The notes under the pieces are model-generated. The model was not told where the DNA came from. It was given only the letters and a program-made list of their open reading frames with translations, and did not search any database. From the NCBI GenBank assembly GCA_951799445.1, contig OX637288.1, forward strand, positions 33,211,288 to 33,275,287: a stretch of DNA of 64,000 nt, read 5' to 3'. Shown one piece after another: positions 8,824-20,900 of this stretch. This DNA is from Pseudisothecium myosuroides. Its lineage: Eukaryota; Streptophyta; Bryopsida; Hypnales; Lembophyllaceae. Position numbers and translations under genes: made by a program. Numbering within the stretch: the stretch's first letter is position 1; each line of letters begins with the position of its first letter.

Positions 8824-11199
8824 TTTTTTTTTTAGTTGCGAAAACAGTCATGGCTTCACTGTTTCTATGTGATTCACCCAAGCTGACTGCTCACTTTGGT
8901 GTTTTGGGGGGAGTGTCAAACCAGCTTGTTAATAGCTTAGTTTGTCACTACGGAGCAGCCCTCCCATGGCCTCAGATTTTCTCTAATGCCATTGCTTCCC
9001 ATGCATCAGTGTTCCTTTCACTATAGAAAATCTTGAATGCAAGCTTGAATTAGAATTGTACTTAGGCCATTATACTACAAATTATTCTTGCTAGAATGAC
9101 ATTCTAAAAAGACCTCTTAATGCTTCTCTATTCAAGAATGTTTTGAAGGGGGAGGGCTACCCCACCTTGTAACTCACCAATGGTGATAGGGCTTCATAAA
9201 AAAGTTATATTACTATCCCCGTGAAATGCACCATCCTTCCTTACAAGTGATTTGAAGCATTTTCTTCCACAAGGGTTAAAGGGGATCTCCAACATTTGAT
9301 AATAATGTTATGCACAATGTACAGTGGGGTCCCAATCAAAATGGCGTTTTCGAAATCGCAGGGAAGGAATTTTTGCATCTGCCAACTTTGACAGCCTCCC
9401 GAGGGCTCAAAAATTGGTATTTGACTATGAAAATTTTACCATAGCATCATCTTTAAGTTAATTATACATGTACCAAATTTCAAGTCCAGATGATTTACAC
9501 AAAAAAAGATATTTGAAATCTCCCAACATGTATAGCCGTGAGAAAATTTTCACTACTGCCAACTTTGACACCCTCCCAAGGACTAAATTTTTTTTTTTTT
9601 TATATGAATTTTTTGTCATAGGACCATCTATATGTTAATTACATGTGTGAAAAATTTCAAGTCCACAAGACACCCACAAAATTAGATATTCAAAATCTCC
9701 CAACATGTGTAGTTGTGAGAAAAATTTCACTACTACCAACTTTGACACTATTCCAAGGGTTGAAAAATTGTTTATTTACCATGAAATTTTTATGATGAAA
9801 TTATCTTTATATTAATAACATGTGTGCCAAATTTCAAGTTCAAAAGTTTCACATAAAAAAAAATATGCTATTTCTACCAATGTGTATAGCTATGAGAAAA
9901 ACTTCACTACTACCAACTTTAACACTATCCCAAGGGCTGGAAAAAAAACATTTTACCATGAAATTTTTGGCATGAGATCATCTCTATATTGATAAAATGT
10001 ATGCCAAATTTCAAGGTCAAAAGATTTACCAAAAAAAATAATTCTAATAGTCTACCAACATGACTTTCTACATCCGTGTGAAATTTTACCCAAAAAATGA
10101 TACTATCCCAAGGGCTAAAAAAATCGTTCTCATAACTACACATGTTGGAAGAACTAGCATATTTTTTTTTGTGTGAAACTTTTGAACTTGAAATTTGGCA
10201 CATATGTTATTAATATAAAGATAATTTCATCATAAAAATTTCATGGTAAATAAACAATTTTTCAACCCTTGGAATAGTGTCAAAGTTGGTAGTAGTGAAA
10301 TTTTTCTCACAACTACACATGTTGGGAGATTTTGAATATCTAATTTTGTGGGTGTCTTGTGGAATTGAAATTTTTCACACATGTAATTAACATATAGATG
10401 GTCCTATGACAAAAAATTCATATAAAAAAAAAAAAAATTTAGTCCTTGGGAGGGTGTCAAAGTTGGCAGTAGTGAAAATTTTCTCACGGCTATACATGTT
10501 GGGAGATTTCAAATATCTTTTTTTGTGTAAATCATCTGGACTTGAAATTTGGTACATGTATAATTAACTTAAAGATGATGCTATGGTAAAATTTTCATAG
10601 TCAAATACCAATTTTTGAGCCCTCGGGAGGCTGTCAAAGTTGGCAGATGCAAAAATTCCTTCCCTGCGATTTCGAAAACGCCATTTTGATTGGGACCCCA
10701 CTATACATTGTGCATAACATTATTATCAAGTGTTGGAGATCCCCTTTAACCCTTGTGGAAGAAAATGCTTCAAATCACTTGTAAGGAAGGATGGTGCATT
10801 TCACGGGGATAGTAATATAACTTTTTTATGAAGCCCTATCACCATTGGTGAGTTACAAGGTGGGGTAGCCCTCCCCCTTCAAAACATTCTTGAATAGAGA
10901 AGCATTAAGAGGTCTTTTTAGAATGTCATTCTAGCAAGAATAATTTGTAGTATAATGGCCTAAGTACAATTCTAATTCAAGCTTGCATTCAAGATTTTCT
11001 ATAGTGAAAGGAACACTGATGCATGGGAAGCAATGGCATTAGAGAAAATCTGAGGCCATGGGAGGGCTGCTCTGTAGTGACAAACTAAGCTATTAACAAG
11101 CTGGTTTGACACTCCCCCCAAAACACCAAAGTGAGCAGTCAGCTTGGGTGAATCACATAGAAACAGTGAAGCCATGACTGTTTTCGCAACTAAAAAAAA
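8824..11199. repeat. 2.4 kb foldback element with ~1.08 kb arms
   Basis: Left arm 8824-about 9905 and right arm about 10115-11199 are nearly identical reverse complements (for example AGTTGCGAAAACAGTCATGG at the left edge and its complement at the right edge). The unpaired centre is about 200 bp. The inner parts of both arms are built from tandem units of about 178 bp. No ORF is convincing; the 92-residue frame at 9925-10203 is in the loop region. High arm identity suggests recent formation or ongoing conversion between arms. Confidence 0.9.
9388..10095. repeat. Tandem ~178 bp repeats, four units, mirrored in the right arm
   Basis: Units start near 9388, 9561, 9739 and 9918, each with CTTTGACA-CTCCCAAGGGCT-like sequence. 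Later words are CCAAATTTCAAGT and CCAACATGTATAGC followed by GTGAGAAAA-TTTCACTACT-CCAAC. Three further units in inverted order occupy about 10115-10650. Units differ from one another by many substitutions, so the tandem array is older than the inversion. Confidence 0.85.
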
Positions 11200-11854
11200 C
11201 GTTAGTGACAGTTTCTTTTAGCAGCACCTACTGGCACTTATATATTTTAGCCAATTTTGCACTTTGAAAAACTCCAGTGACCACATGCTTGCCACTGAAA
11301 CAATTTTGTTCACACCAATATTTTTGGTTTCTTCTTCCTAATCTATAAATATTATTTTCAAACTACTCCAATCAGTTTTCATGCCCCAAAATTCATAATT
11401 TGATGTTTATGGGTGTTCTATTTTAATAACTTCGCAGTCATTGGCATATGATGTTCAAACTTACATTGAATCTTCTTTCAATGGCTAATAAATGTCAAGA
11501 AAAAAAAAAAAAACTAATTTCAATTGATTTTATTTTATGGACCGTGCTTCAAAGCTTATTTGGATCCTTTTCAATGATAAACTTGTCATTGCAACTCTCA
11601 TTTATCTCTCAAAAGTAAATAATTGAAATTTTAAATTTTAAATTAGTTCAAATCTCTTTAGTGTGCAAACAATTTTTTTTAAAACTTTTCACTAAAGAAA
11701 CAGTTGCTGTGAGACTAAATGTGCATGTGGATAGCCAATATCCTAAACTCACTAGAAACACTTTTTTCCTAATCTCAAAGATGATAAGAATACCATAATT
11801 CAATTACTTTATTCTTTAGGAAATAAAACAAAATTGTTAGTTTGGAGTACTTTA
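11200..11854. other. AT-rich intergenic DNA
   Basis: Nothing recognisable was found apart from an A-run near 11500. There is no gene or repeat end that I can support. Confidence 0.4.
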
Positions 11855-12893
11855 CGTGTAGGGCAGGGTCATCACGTTGATGCCAAATAATTAAATTAAA
11901 GTTTGAAAAGTGGATTTGATACTTCAAATTTTAATTTTTAAAAATTCAATATTAATTTTAAAAATCAAAATATTCATCAACTATCTCACATGTTTCAAAA
12001 GCCACTTATTTGGTATGCATAGAAATGAGAAGACAAGCTCTTTATACAAGTGGGGTGTTAGCAGATAAAACATTCCTTGTGAAATATGTAAAGTAGGACT
12101 AGTAGGAGCTCAATTGCTAATGGTTAAGTAAAACAAGAATTGTATTCAAAATAGAATTCTAGACCTTATTTAGGCATAATAGAATAGATTTTTTTAAACT
12201 TTGAACTATGCTTATGTGGAAAATCAAGCTAATTTTCATCACCAAGAATTTGTTTGAGATTTTGAATGTCCAAGTAAAAGTTATGGAAAATTTCAGAGAG
12301 GGATTGGAAGGGACATTTTTTTGACATTTTCAAACATCCTCTCCAAATTTGTTCCATAATTCTTTGTGGGAGGCTCAAAATCACATACAAATTCATAGAG
12401 ATATAATTTAGCTTGATTTTCCAACTTTTTTGAGTTCAAAGTGTTTTTAAAAAAATTATTCTACTATGCCAAAATGAGGTTTGAAATTCTACTTTTGACA
12501 CAATTCCTATGTTTTGACAATGAGCAGTCAAGCTCTCATCTTCAAATTATCCCATACCCTTTGAGGATTTATGACGGACAATGAATTTTATGATGAAAGC
12601 AACTTCTCTACCCTTATTCTCACCAAATGTTAGTGAAGTAATTCCTTCAATATGCCATCAAGTTTGTTTTTTATGGTAAATATTCAAATGATAGATTGTT
12701 ACTAGAAGTATTGAATATCCATAATTGCATTGGACTTTGGACTTTGTTTTGGATGTATTTTGGACTTTTCGGCAAACATTGGACGTTTTTTTAACTTGGT
12801 CATTTAATTCTTGTTGACTTTAGCAATTTTTCTTGTTCATTTTATTTTTTATTTTTTTTAAATAATTTTTTTCCACCAATCCTGCCCTACAAG
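11855..12893. mobile_element. ~1.04 kb TIR element containing palindrome copy 3
   Basis: Outer ends carry GTAGGGCAGGGT near 11857 and the inverted ATCCTGCCCTAC near 12880-12891. The centre (about 12010-12600) is a decayed copy of the ~600 bp palindrome. Flanking sequence on both sides (TGCCAAATAATTAA left, CAATTTTTCTTGTTCATTT right) matches the interior of the CACTA-type element at 38.6-39.8 kb, so the two are related copies of a larger unit. Confidence 0.65.
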
Positions 12894-13027
12894 TATGGTA
12901 GTAAGAACAAAACTTACAAGAAGACTCTAAAAGTGTACCTTACACACTCAAGAAATCAACATAATATTATTCAACAATTAGCCAAGGGTAACTTTAGGTA
13001 TTATTTAAGTTTACAATTAGTTTTGTC

Positions 13028-13281
13028 AATTTGACATGTACCAAATTAAGGTAGAAGCATCCAAAACCGAATTTGTACCCAATGGCGTCACTTTCTAGGT
13101 TAGGCAATGATTCTAGAACCTAAATCTAGGTAGTTTAGAGATAGTCTATCATTTTGGTCAACAAACAGTTAGCTATCTATAGTCTATCTAGATTTAGGTT
13201 CTAAAATAACTAACATGTTTAGAAGGTGATGCCATTAGGTACAGGTTTGATTTTGGATATTCCTACTTTACCATGTTACCA
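13028..13281. repeat. ~250 bp hairpin element
   Basis: Imperfect inverted repeat with ends TACCAAATTAAGGTAGAAG and TACTTTACCATGTTACC. Conserved inner arm words are CAATGGCGTCAC/GTGATGCCATT and AGAACCTAAATCTAG with its complement. The loop lies near 13160. Only this copy was noticed. Confidence 0.7.
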
Positions 13282-13619
13282 ACTTCCTACTCTCCTTCCA
13301 ACTTAGCTTAATATTTCAAAAGAGTTTCCCTAATCTTAGAAACTTGTTTGTTGAATTTTAAGTCACTCGGGGAGAAGTACTCCATACTATAATGCATCTC
13401 CCCTGTCCTTTGACTCTTGAAAACAATGGCAACCTAGATGTATAATGTTTCAAGCGATTCCTAGTATACAATGTATTCTGAACAGATTGTGACTCACAGT
13501 GCTCAATCTGAATTCATTGATTAATTCAGAATGTATTTAATTTTAATTTTAATACCCCCCCCCCTCCAACCATCCTTATATTTTCCAGACCAACATGTAT
13601 AGGCAAACAATATGGGTTA
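13282..13619. other. Intergenic DNA with a C9 run
   Basis: No gene is present. A homopolymer of nine or more C occurs at about 13554-13563. Otherwise nothing stands out. Confidence 0.35.
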
Positions 13620-13796
13620 ATCATCACAAAGTTTACATCCTATGGTTTGTCAATAGTTAGTTATTGTATAGTTATCGTTGTTTCATGGGTTCACCCGTTA
13701 AATTCAATTTATCACATCATTGCGATGCATTACTTTACAATTTATTGCATCGTTACGACGCATTAACAAACCATAGGATGTAAACTTTGTGATGAT
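13620..13796. mobile_element. 177 bp MITE with ATCATCACAAAGTTTACATC ends
   Basis: Long inverted ends (ATCATCACAAAGTTTACATC through CCTATGGTTTGT) are mirrored at 13768-13796. The interior holds TGCGATGCATTACTTT and TGCATCGTTACGACGCATT. A relative at 37139-40120 has been broken open by other transposons, and this intact copy serves as its empty-site reference. Confidence 0.85.
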
Positions 13797-14150
13797 GGCT
13801 TATATAATTCGTATCCGTATTTCTTGTATATATATGTATCCATATTTGTACCATACAATATCCCATACCATATCTCAAAATGTTTGTATTCTGTATCCCC
13901 TACCCATATTTCTTTTTCAAGATCAACGGTATCAAAGGGGGGGAGGGGAAACTATTTTCTTAAGATCAACGGCTCTCATTTGGGGAGGGAGGTAAATTGA
14001 AACCAGGTGCGTCGCATCTTTTCACTGGATAGTTCTATACAAACAAGTCTCATTTACCTCATGTACACTCAGATAATGTACTTTCAGGTGTGGCCTTGAG
14101 TTTACTTTATGTATTTCTAAGTGTGGCTTAGAGTTCACTTTATGTACATG
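13797..14150. other. Intergenic DNA
   Basis: Contains pyrimidine- and TATA-rich sequence, with no repeat ends and no recognisable gene. The 68-residue frame starting at 13789 is uninformative. Confidence 0.35.
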
Positions 14151-14457
14151 TAAGGTAGTAGGCTCATAAACCGACCATCTAAGAGCTATTTGCCATTTGG
14201 GGGAAGCTAAACTCCTTGAAACAATTTTCAATAAATTTTAGTAGGAAAAAAAAATGGAGTTTGCATCTAATCCAAGTCGTTTCATATTTTTTGGATCTTT
14301 GTGGAATTAGTTATGAATTTTTGAAATTGAAACGCAGTGGTCACTAAAAGCAACCACCACCTGAAATGTACATTGTTGGTACATGGAAAAAAACAAAATG
14401 TACCTATGTGCCATGATTGGTTTTACAACCCGGTTGCTTTATGAGCCCACTACCTTA
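14151..14457. mobile_element. ~307 bp element with TAAGGTAGTAGGCTC ends (copy 1)
   Basis: Left TAAGGTAGTAGGCTC and right GAGCCCACTACCTTA are exact inverted ends apart from one base. Interior words CCAAGTCGTTTCATATTTTT and AATTAGTTATGAA recur at 46.3 and 63.3 kb, and weaker similarity is seen at 62.2 kb. Confidence 0.8.
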
Positions 14458-14771
14458 ATTGTTGGTTTCATTCAGCAATATGGAATAAGATGTCATGTAA
14501 CTTGTTTTACACCATGCTAGGCTTGACCAAGGGGTGACTACACCTAATTTTCACTGCTTTTAAAAACCGACCACTCTAGATTCTTACCTAATATGTACTC
14601 CCACTATTCATGAGTCTTTGGTTGGTTTTTGAAACACCTATTTTCAGCATTTTGAAAATTAGTAGTTTATTCATAAGGGATCAAAAAATGCATTCTAAGA
14701 GAATCTAGAATCCCTTTTGACCACCAATAAGACCCCACAAAAAAATTAAATATAATGATAGAAACCTTGCT
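14458..14771. repeat. Dispersed repeat, left part (paralogue at 63.6-63.84 kb)
   Basis: Shares AAAAAATGCATYCTAAGAGA and AATGATAGAAACC with 63600-63840. The homology resumes at 15933 (AATTGCTTATTTGTG), showing that the LINE fragment at 14772-15921 interrupts it. Confidence 0.75.
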
Positions 14772-15921
14772 TGTGAAAGCCTAAAGGGCTGAGTGGGAGG
14801 CATCTGCTCCTTTTACATTAAAAAACTTACATTTGCGAGTCACGAAACAGAGAGGGAACTGTATAGTTCCATCTTCTGTTCCCATTGGTACAGAAAAGCG
14901 AGGACCATTCTGTGTGGAAGGCCCTCTGGATCAGATCAAGAGACTTAGGGTCTTTGATGACACTACGAATATGACGCCAGATAGCAACACCCGGGTGGAG
15001 CATTGCTATCCAAGTAGAGGTAAGTACTCTTTCTCTATTCACTGCTTCATCTGCATATCTCATACTGCATCTATTTGTCCAAACAAACCAAATAAGGAAA
15101 CATCTAAAAATGTCCCAAGGTTGTTTATCAAAGACAAATTTTTCTATGTTTCCAGTACAATTATCTTCTATGTTGCCGAGTAGCGCTTGCCCCAAGTTTT
15201 GAAATCTTGGAGCTTGGACAGTGTCTACGAGACTATTTACTCTATCCTATAATTCCCGGGTGTGTGGGCACTCCCAGAAGAGGTGTTGGATAGTCTCCAT
15301 AGGATTAGGACATGCCGAACATCCTGTGAAGGCGCCAGGTACCCTCTAGCTAAGCCATTTTCTTGTGACAACTCCTCTATTGAGAAGTGTCTATACAAAT
15401 GTCGCTTGCTTCTTTGGTCTAGAGTTGTGCCATAAGAATTGGAACACCTTTTTGATTTCATGCTTCGAGTATTGTTTGTCTTTGAATAGTCTAACCCCAG
15501 AGGGCATTACTCCCACTACTGTTAATCTTTGCTTGTAACCCCTCTTTGATGTATAGCAGTAAAAAGGCACTTCTTTCATACTCCCTATTTTTTTCCATCT
15601 CCACTTTCCAGGGTCCCATGTGAGATCCTCTATAGCTTGCCTATTTAGGACCCATACCGTGTTAGGGTGTTTGGGAGCCTCTTTAGGATTGCACTCTAAG
15701 AATGATCGTGCTTGGGCATTCCAAAGGACCACCCGAGCTGTTTTGAGTCCTATTGTTGAAAGATTGGCTACTCCTGATTCTGATAAAATCCCAGTTTCCT
15801 TGTTCCAAAAGAAACAAGAAACTGGAGCCTCTAGAAGATCTAAATGTGTAATATGGTAAAAGTGGTTTGTCCTTGGGACGAAAAACCATTCTCCCTTACT
15901 CCAATCTCTGTTTCTTCCCTG
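14772..15921 (-). pseudogene. Decayed 3' part of a non-LTR retrotransposon (LINE)
   Basis: Four overlapping minus-strand frames between about 15890 and 14830 join only across frameshifts and stops. They give a zinc-binding-in-reverse-transcriptase (zf-RVT) type region. Recognisable are WDPGKWRWKKIG-like sequence near 15620-15590, a Cys/His-type segment near 15330-15260 (CPNPMETIQHLFWECPHT when the frames are read together), and a tail with IWFVWTNRC-MRYADE near 15080-15050. The reverse transcriptase core and endonuclease are absent, so it is 5'-truncated. It is flanked by 11 bp direct repeats GAAACCTTGCT (14761-14771, 15922-15932), and no poly(A) tail is obvious. Confidence 0.75.
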
Positions 15922-15932
15922 GAAACCTTGCT

Positions 15933-17908
15933 AAATTGCTTATTTGTGTGATTATTGGTGTAGTTACCTTAGTGAGGCCACGAAAGTTCCTAAGCTAAAA
16001 GTTCGATTTGTTTTCTCGCAAGCAGCATAGGTTTGTTTCCACTTTCTCTTTGAGCTTTCTTTTCTTTTCTTGTTGCTGCAAAGGTTTGTTTCAACTCCCA
16101 CTCAAGCACTCAATAAGTTTGTTGGGTATGCACTGACCAAAGTGGAGAAAGCATGGCAATGAAAAAGCTAATTCAGATGTGAGCCTCTTGCATCGTTGCT
16201 GCTTCTTTCAATAGTGTGGTCTATAAATGTGAATAGAAAACAAATAGAAACGAATATAATAGTAAATATATTAATATATATCGTGGTGTAGAGGTTTGTT
16301 GCAACTCAAGCCGCGCAGGTTGGTTTCACCCTTTGAATCTTCCTCATGTAACCGAATCTTTTCTCAACTTCAATCATCAAGAAGGATCAGTTTGTTTCAG
16401 CTTTCAAACAGATGGAGTACGTTGGTGACATTGGTTTCAACTTCACTCAAGAACTGTACAATCAGTTGCACTGTCAGTGTCCATCTCTGGCCCAAACTTC
16501 AAGAAGACGGATAGACTCCCAAGGACTTGTAAATTGTCTGGTAATACGTTAAGTTAAAAGTATGCGAGTGACCGAAGTTCATGGTCGGTGTGAAAGACGG
16601 CAGGGTATGCTGCGATAGTTCGGCTAACTACGACACATGGAGCTCTTGGAGCTCTTCCAAGTAGACATTGTTATCTGTAACATGCAATATTATTTAATAA
16701 AGCAGGGTCAACTTACGACTTGTGCGTTGACCCTTTTGCGTGAAGACTTGTTCATACAGAGAGGGAAGTCAGCCTTAAAAGTTATAAAAAATTCCCCAAT
16801 TTCAAGGTTGAAGCGTGACTTTGTCTGATGTTGAAGTAAGGTGACCAAGAAGAACTTCACAACAAATCGTGGCTGCTCATCTTCATGAATTATTACGACG
16901 ATAACTTGTAAATCAAGCCACACAGGATCCCTCACTAGAGAGTCATACTGTATGCTAAGGTGAAAACACCCAAAACTGTATGTGTATCGATCCATTGACA
17001 AGTAGACTTTTGTTGAAAGTGTCCCCAGAACATGCAATTAAATTGTTCCTATCCTTAACTGTAATTTGTTGACTGTTGATTTTCTAGATTTCGGTAATTG
17101 TGACCAAGCTACTTGATGGTTTGAATGGCTTAGGAAGTTTTACTTTGAAAAAATTCATAGCAATTACAAGTCTTATCCAAAAATTCTATTTTTTTTTTTA
17201 ATTCATGATTTTCAATTGCTAATACTGTACTACAGCAATTTAACGGTATTGGTTGGTTCTTAGTGGATGACAATCTAAGTAATGTGGAGAGAAACAATCA
17301 CCACAGATATTTCAACATTCTTTGGAAGGTTATGATTAATCTTGGCATAACTCCCCTTTTTGATACTACCATATTCCTCTTATCGGTGTTCCAAAGATTG
17401 CCATGCATGACTAAATTCTGGAAAATTGGTTAGGTTAATCAACACTGTTAGCATACCAGTTATTTGTAATTTGAGATAAAATCCAGGAATTCAACTATTT
17501 ATAATTCAAGTAAACCAGATTGAAACTTTCAATTTACGCTTACCCACATTTACAAAAAAAGGTCAATTCAGTTTTCCAGCCTTGCATGACCCCTACAGTC
17601 TGCCTTCTCAAAACACCTCCAGCCATTCTCCTGGCCCCTTCTCAACATGAGAATATGATTTTCACGTATTTATAATTATAATTTCTATGGTAGTTACCTA
17701 ACAATTTAGCGGTCTCATAAAGTACTGTAAAATCAAAAAGACCTGAGTCGTTCACGTGAAAAAAATGTCGTTGTAGTATATCCAAAATTGTTGTGTTAAT
17801 ACTTGTCCAGAGTTCGCCTATCGTTGTGGCTAGAACCCAATTTGCATAAACACGAAGTCCTGCCGGCTTCGATGTGTTTTCGAGTTGAATGGATTATCCC
17901 GAGATCGA
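15933..17908. other. Intergenic DNA and 3' flank of the OSCA gene
   Basis: The first ~60 bp complete the dispersed repeat interrupted by the LINE. The remainder has several short frames (16296-16514, 16637-16828, 16708-17037) without recognisable domains or splice support. The last few hundred bases before 17909 should contain the 3'-UTR of the minus-strand channel gene; no clear poly(A) signal could be fixed. Confidence 0.4.
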
Positions 17909-20900
17909 TCAAAGAGCATACAGATCCTCAGTGCAGGCCCGAACCCCGGAGTCCGATCTCGAAACCGACCTGGATCCCATACTTGACATGGCATCCTCAA
18001 ACTTGTCACTCTCTTCAAAAACACTCTCCATATTCTTGAGACACTCCGGCGTATAGGCTTCCAGAATCCTCCGCATCGGAGGAGACTCCTTGACATCCTC
18101 ACTGGCAATGGCGAGCGCCGTGACCTGGAAGGACGGGTAGTAGTTCAGCTTGCACATGGAGGCGAAGAAGATGGTCAGGAGAGGGAGCAGGATGAGCAGC
18201 ACTGCGTACGGGAATTTCTTGATGCCAAAGTACCCCATCATCGTGATCTGGCCTACGAAGAGCGCGACCACGATGCGGGAGTGGATGTGCGGCCACATCC
18301 GGCCTTCGCTTTCAAACGCCGGGACGTACACGTTCAATGCCTGCAACACGGACCACCTCTTAGTTGCGTCAGAAGAATGTTACGAAAATTAAGGACAGAA
18401 GATGCCTGTGATTTGTTCTCTTGGGCTCTGAAAATAAAGCAAAAATAAGAATTGCAAATGCATATTTTTTTTAATATGTCTCAGTCTATATATCAGAAGA
18501 AGGAAGGCGGTACTAAAGCATCAAGCTAATCTGTGCCCATGTAGGCCTTTAGAACCATGCTCGTGTACTACACCTTTGTGCCGAAGGACATTCTATCTAA
18601 GTCCTAGTTTATAATCTTCAACAAAATCTTTATGTATAATTATTCTTTGATTTATTTTGAGAAACCTTAATTAACAATCTTAAAATACCTCTATTCATGT
18701 GACTATATGTTCCAATTCTCTTAGGTATAGGCAAGAGATCGTCAAAATGATGAGACATAACATGCTATTTCATCATTCTAAAGAAACAACGTAGCGTAGG
18801 CTCTCCTTTTGCATCAAGCAACAACTCAAGGAAATTTCCAAGATGGGCTCCAAAAGTGGTCTCCGTGAAGGAGCAAAAATGCAGGATAGTGAGGGAGACA
18901 TTGACTTTGAAAAAACAGAAGGTAAAGAGAAAAAACAGACAAAACTGAGTGATTTTGAAATGGCTGATTAATTAGTGTACTTCTGAGTCTCTGCAGCATA
19001 TAATATAATGAGAACGTTAGGTCGGAAGGTGACAAATCAAAGGTTAAGGATGCACAGCGACAGCGTAATGAAGTCCTCAGAGAGCAAAAGTGGCAGCAAA
19101 ATTAATGAGTTTGACAAGTGATACTTTTTGACTCGACTTTTGATTAAGAATTATTCTAGCAAATCGCTCAAATAAATCAATTCAGTGTAGAGGCTTATTG
19201 ATAATAAATACTTTAAAGTGGAACAACTAATGAAGGAGTATCTTGGGTGATTTTTTGTTTTATAGGCATGATTTGTTCGTGGCCTCTAATTTTTTTTTGA
19301 AGGTACAATGCTATTGATGGGAAATATTTCAATGATTTCATGTCCGAAGCTAGATTTTCTTGAGTCAATTTAAGCAAATTTCTTATGTGCTAAGACCCTC
19401 AAGCCCTAAAAGATTTGTCCTTGCCGGGTTGATTTTCCTATTGCATTGAGGATATACTTAACTGACCTGGTTACGAAGGACAACGTAGCCGATGGCGAAG
19501 TAGAGGATGGCAAACAAGAGAATGAGAGGAGCTATGACACTATAGGCCATGGAGATCATGAGGATGAGGATGTCCTGTGGCACCAACGTTTCATATTGAA
19601 ATGCCCCTGGTGCCCAAGCGTCTTCCAACTCCTTCGATGTTTTGCACACAAACCTTCTCTTTGCATGGTAAATCGCCAGTGGAATCACTCTCGACAATTC
19701 CAATCCATAGCCAACGAAGAACCTGCCAACACAATTCACCAACATCATAACATGTATATTGATCATGCCCGCTTTATTTATTTATTTGAAACAAATGGAC
19801 AACTCATTCCAATGTAGAGAAACAAATAGAGCATTGAGCGAAGGGCTTCTCTCTTGTGAAAGAATTAAGAGCTCATCACAAACTACCCAAACGATTTAGT
19901 ATGATAACAATTCAATACTAAGGCTATTTTAGATTACATACGTCAAAAGCAACAAGCGTCAGATACCAAGCTTAAAATTTGAACCAATGTCATGTGCAAC
20001 TAGGGGTAAGAAAACAAGCTTAAGACACATTTATGACACCTTAAGACGTCCACTTTCGAGGTAGTGAGTGTTCAAACCACCTCAAAGAGGTTTTTTCAAG
20101 CTATGTTAGCTTCAAACCATGTGACCTATATTGACAAGAGAACCTCCCACAATGGACTCTTCATTCATCTAGATAAAAACTAAATTCCTCCTCATTTGCT
20201 GTCTCAAAATAATGCAAAATGCAACATAGGAGCTATGTTACTGCCACCTCTTCATGCTCATTTTGCTATTTGATTACCAGCTACCAATTACTCTTCCATA
20301 ATGCATAGTTAGTAGAAGTTCCCTTCAACAGACTCTTTATTCAAAAAGATCAAAGGACCATCATCTGTAAATTACATAAAATGCAAATTGTGCCACGGTT
20401 TTCGTCACATTTTTTTCCCTACATTTTTTTCGCTCATTCGTTCTCACTAGACCCAAATGACATCAAAACAAATGTTTAATGAAACCTTACCACTTGATGA
20501 AACTTTTTGGTGTTGTAACATTGCAACAAACTTCATTCTAGTGAGTCTAAGAAAAAGGTAAAAAGGGAGGAGTTTACTGCAGGGCCACGTAGGTGATGAA
20601 GTAAGCAGCCACCGGGGGCAGCTTGCTCCCAAACAGCGTGACGACGCTGCTGATGGAGAAGTTTTTGGAGTTGAGAAGAGCTTCGAAGCCCGCCAGAGAG
20701 GAGAAGACGGTCCCAAACAAGGTGACTCCCAGAAACACATTGAAGACGATGAAGTAGAAGTACTTCCCAGAGGCTGCTCGCACCAAATGGCTTTGCGAAG
20801 GGATGCCTTCCATTCGTGACAACGCCATCAACAACGATGGCAGCAATCGCATGAACACGATCAGAGCAACTTGCGGCAAAAAGGCCTGGCCAGCAAATGC

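Noticed and set aside
8824..11199. CRISPR-like array from the regularly repeated ~178 bp units
   Set aside because: Units are too long, contiguous without spacers and diverged. The context is a plant nuclear foldback element.
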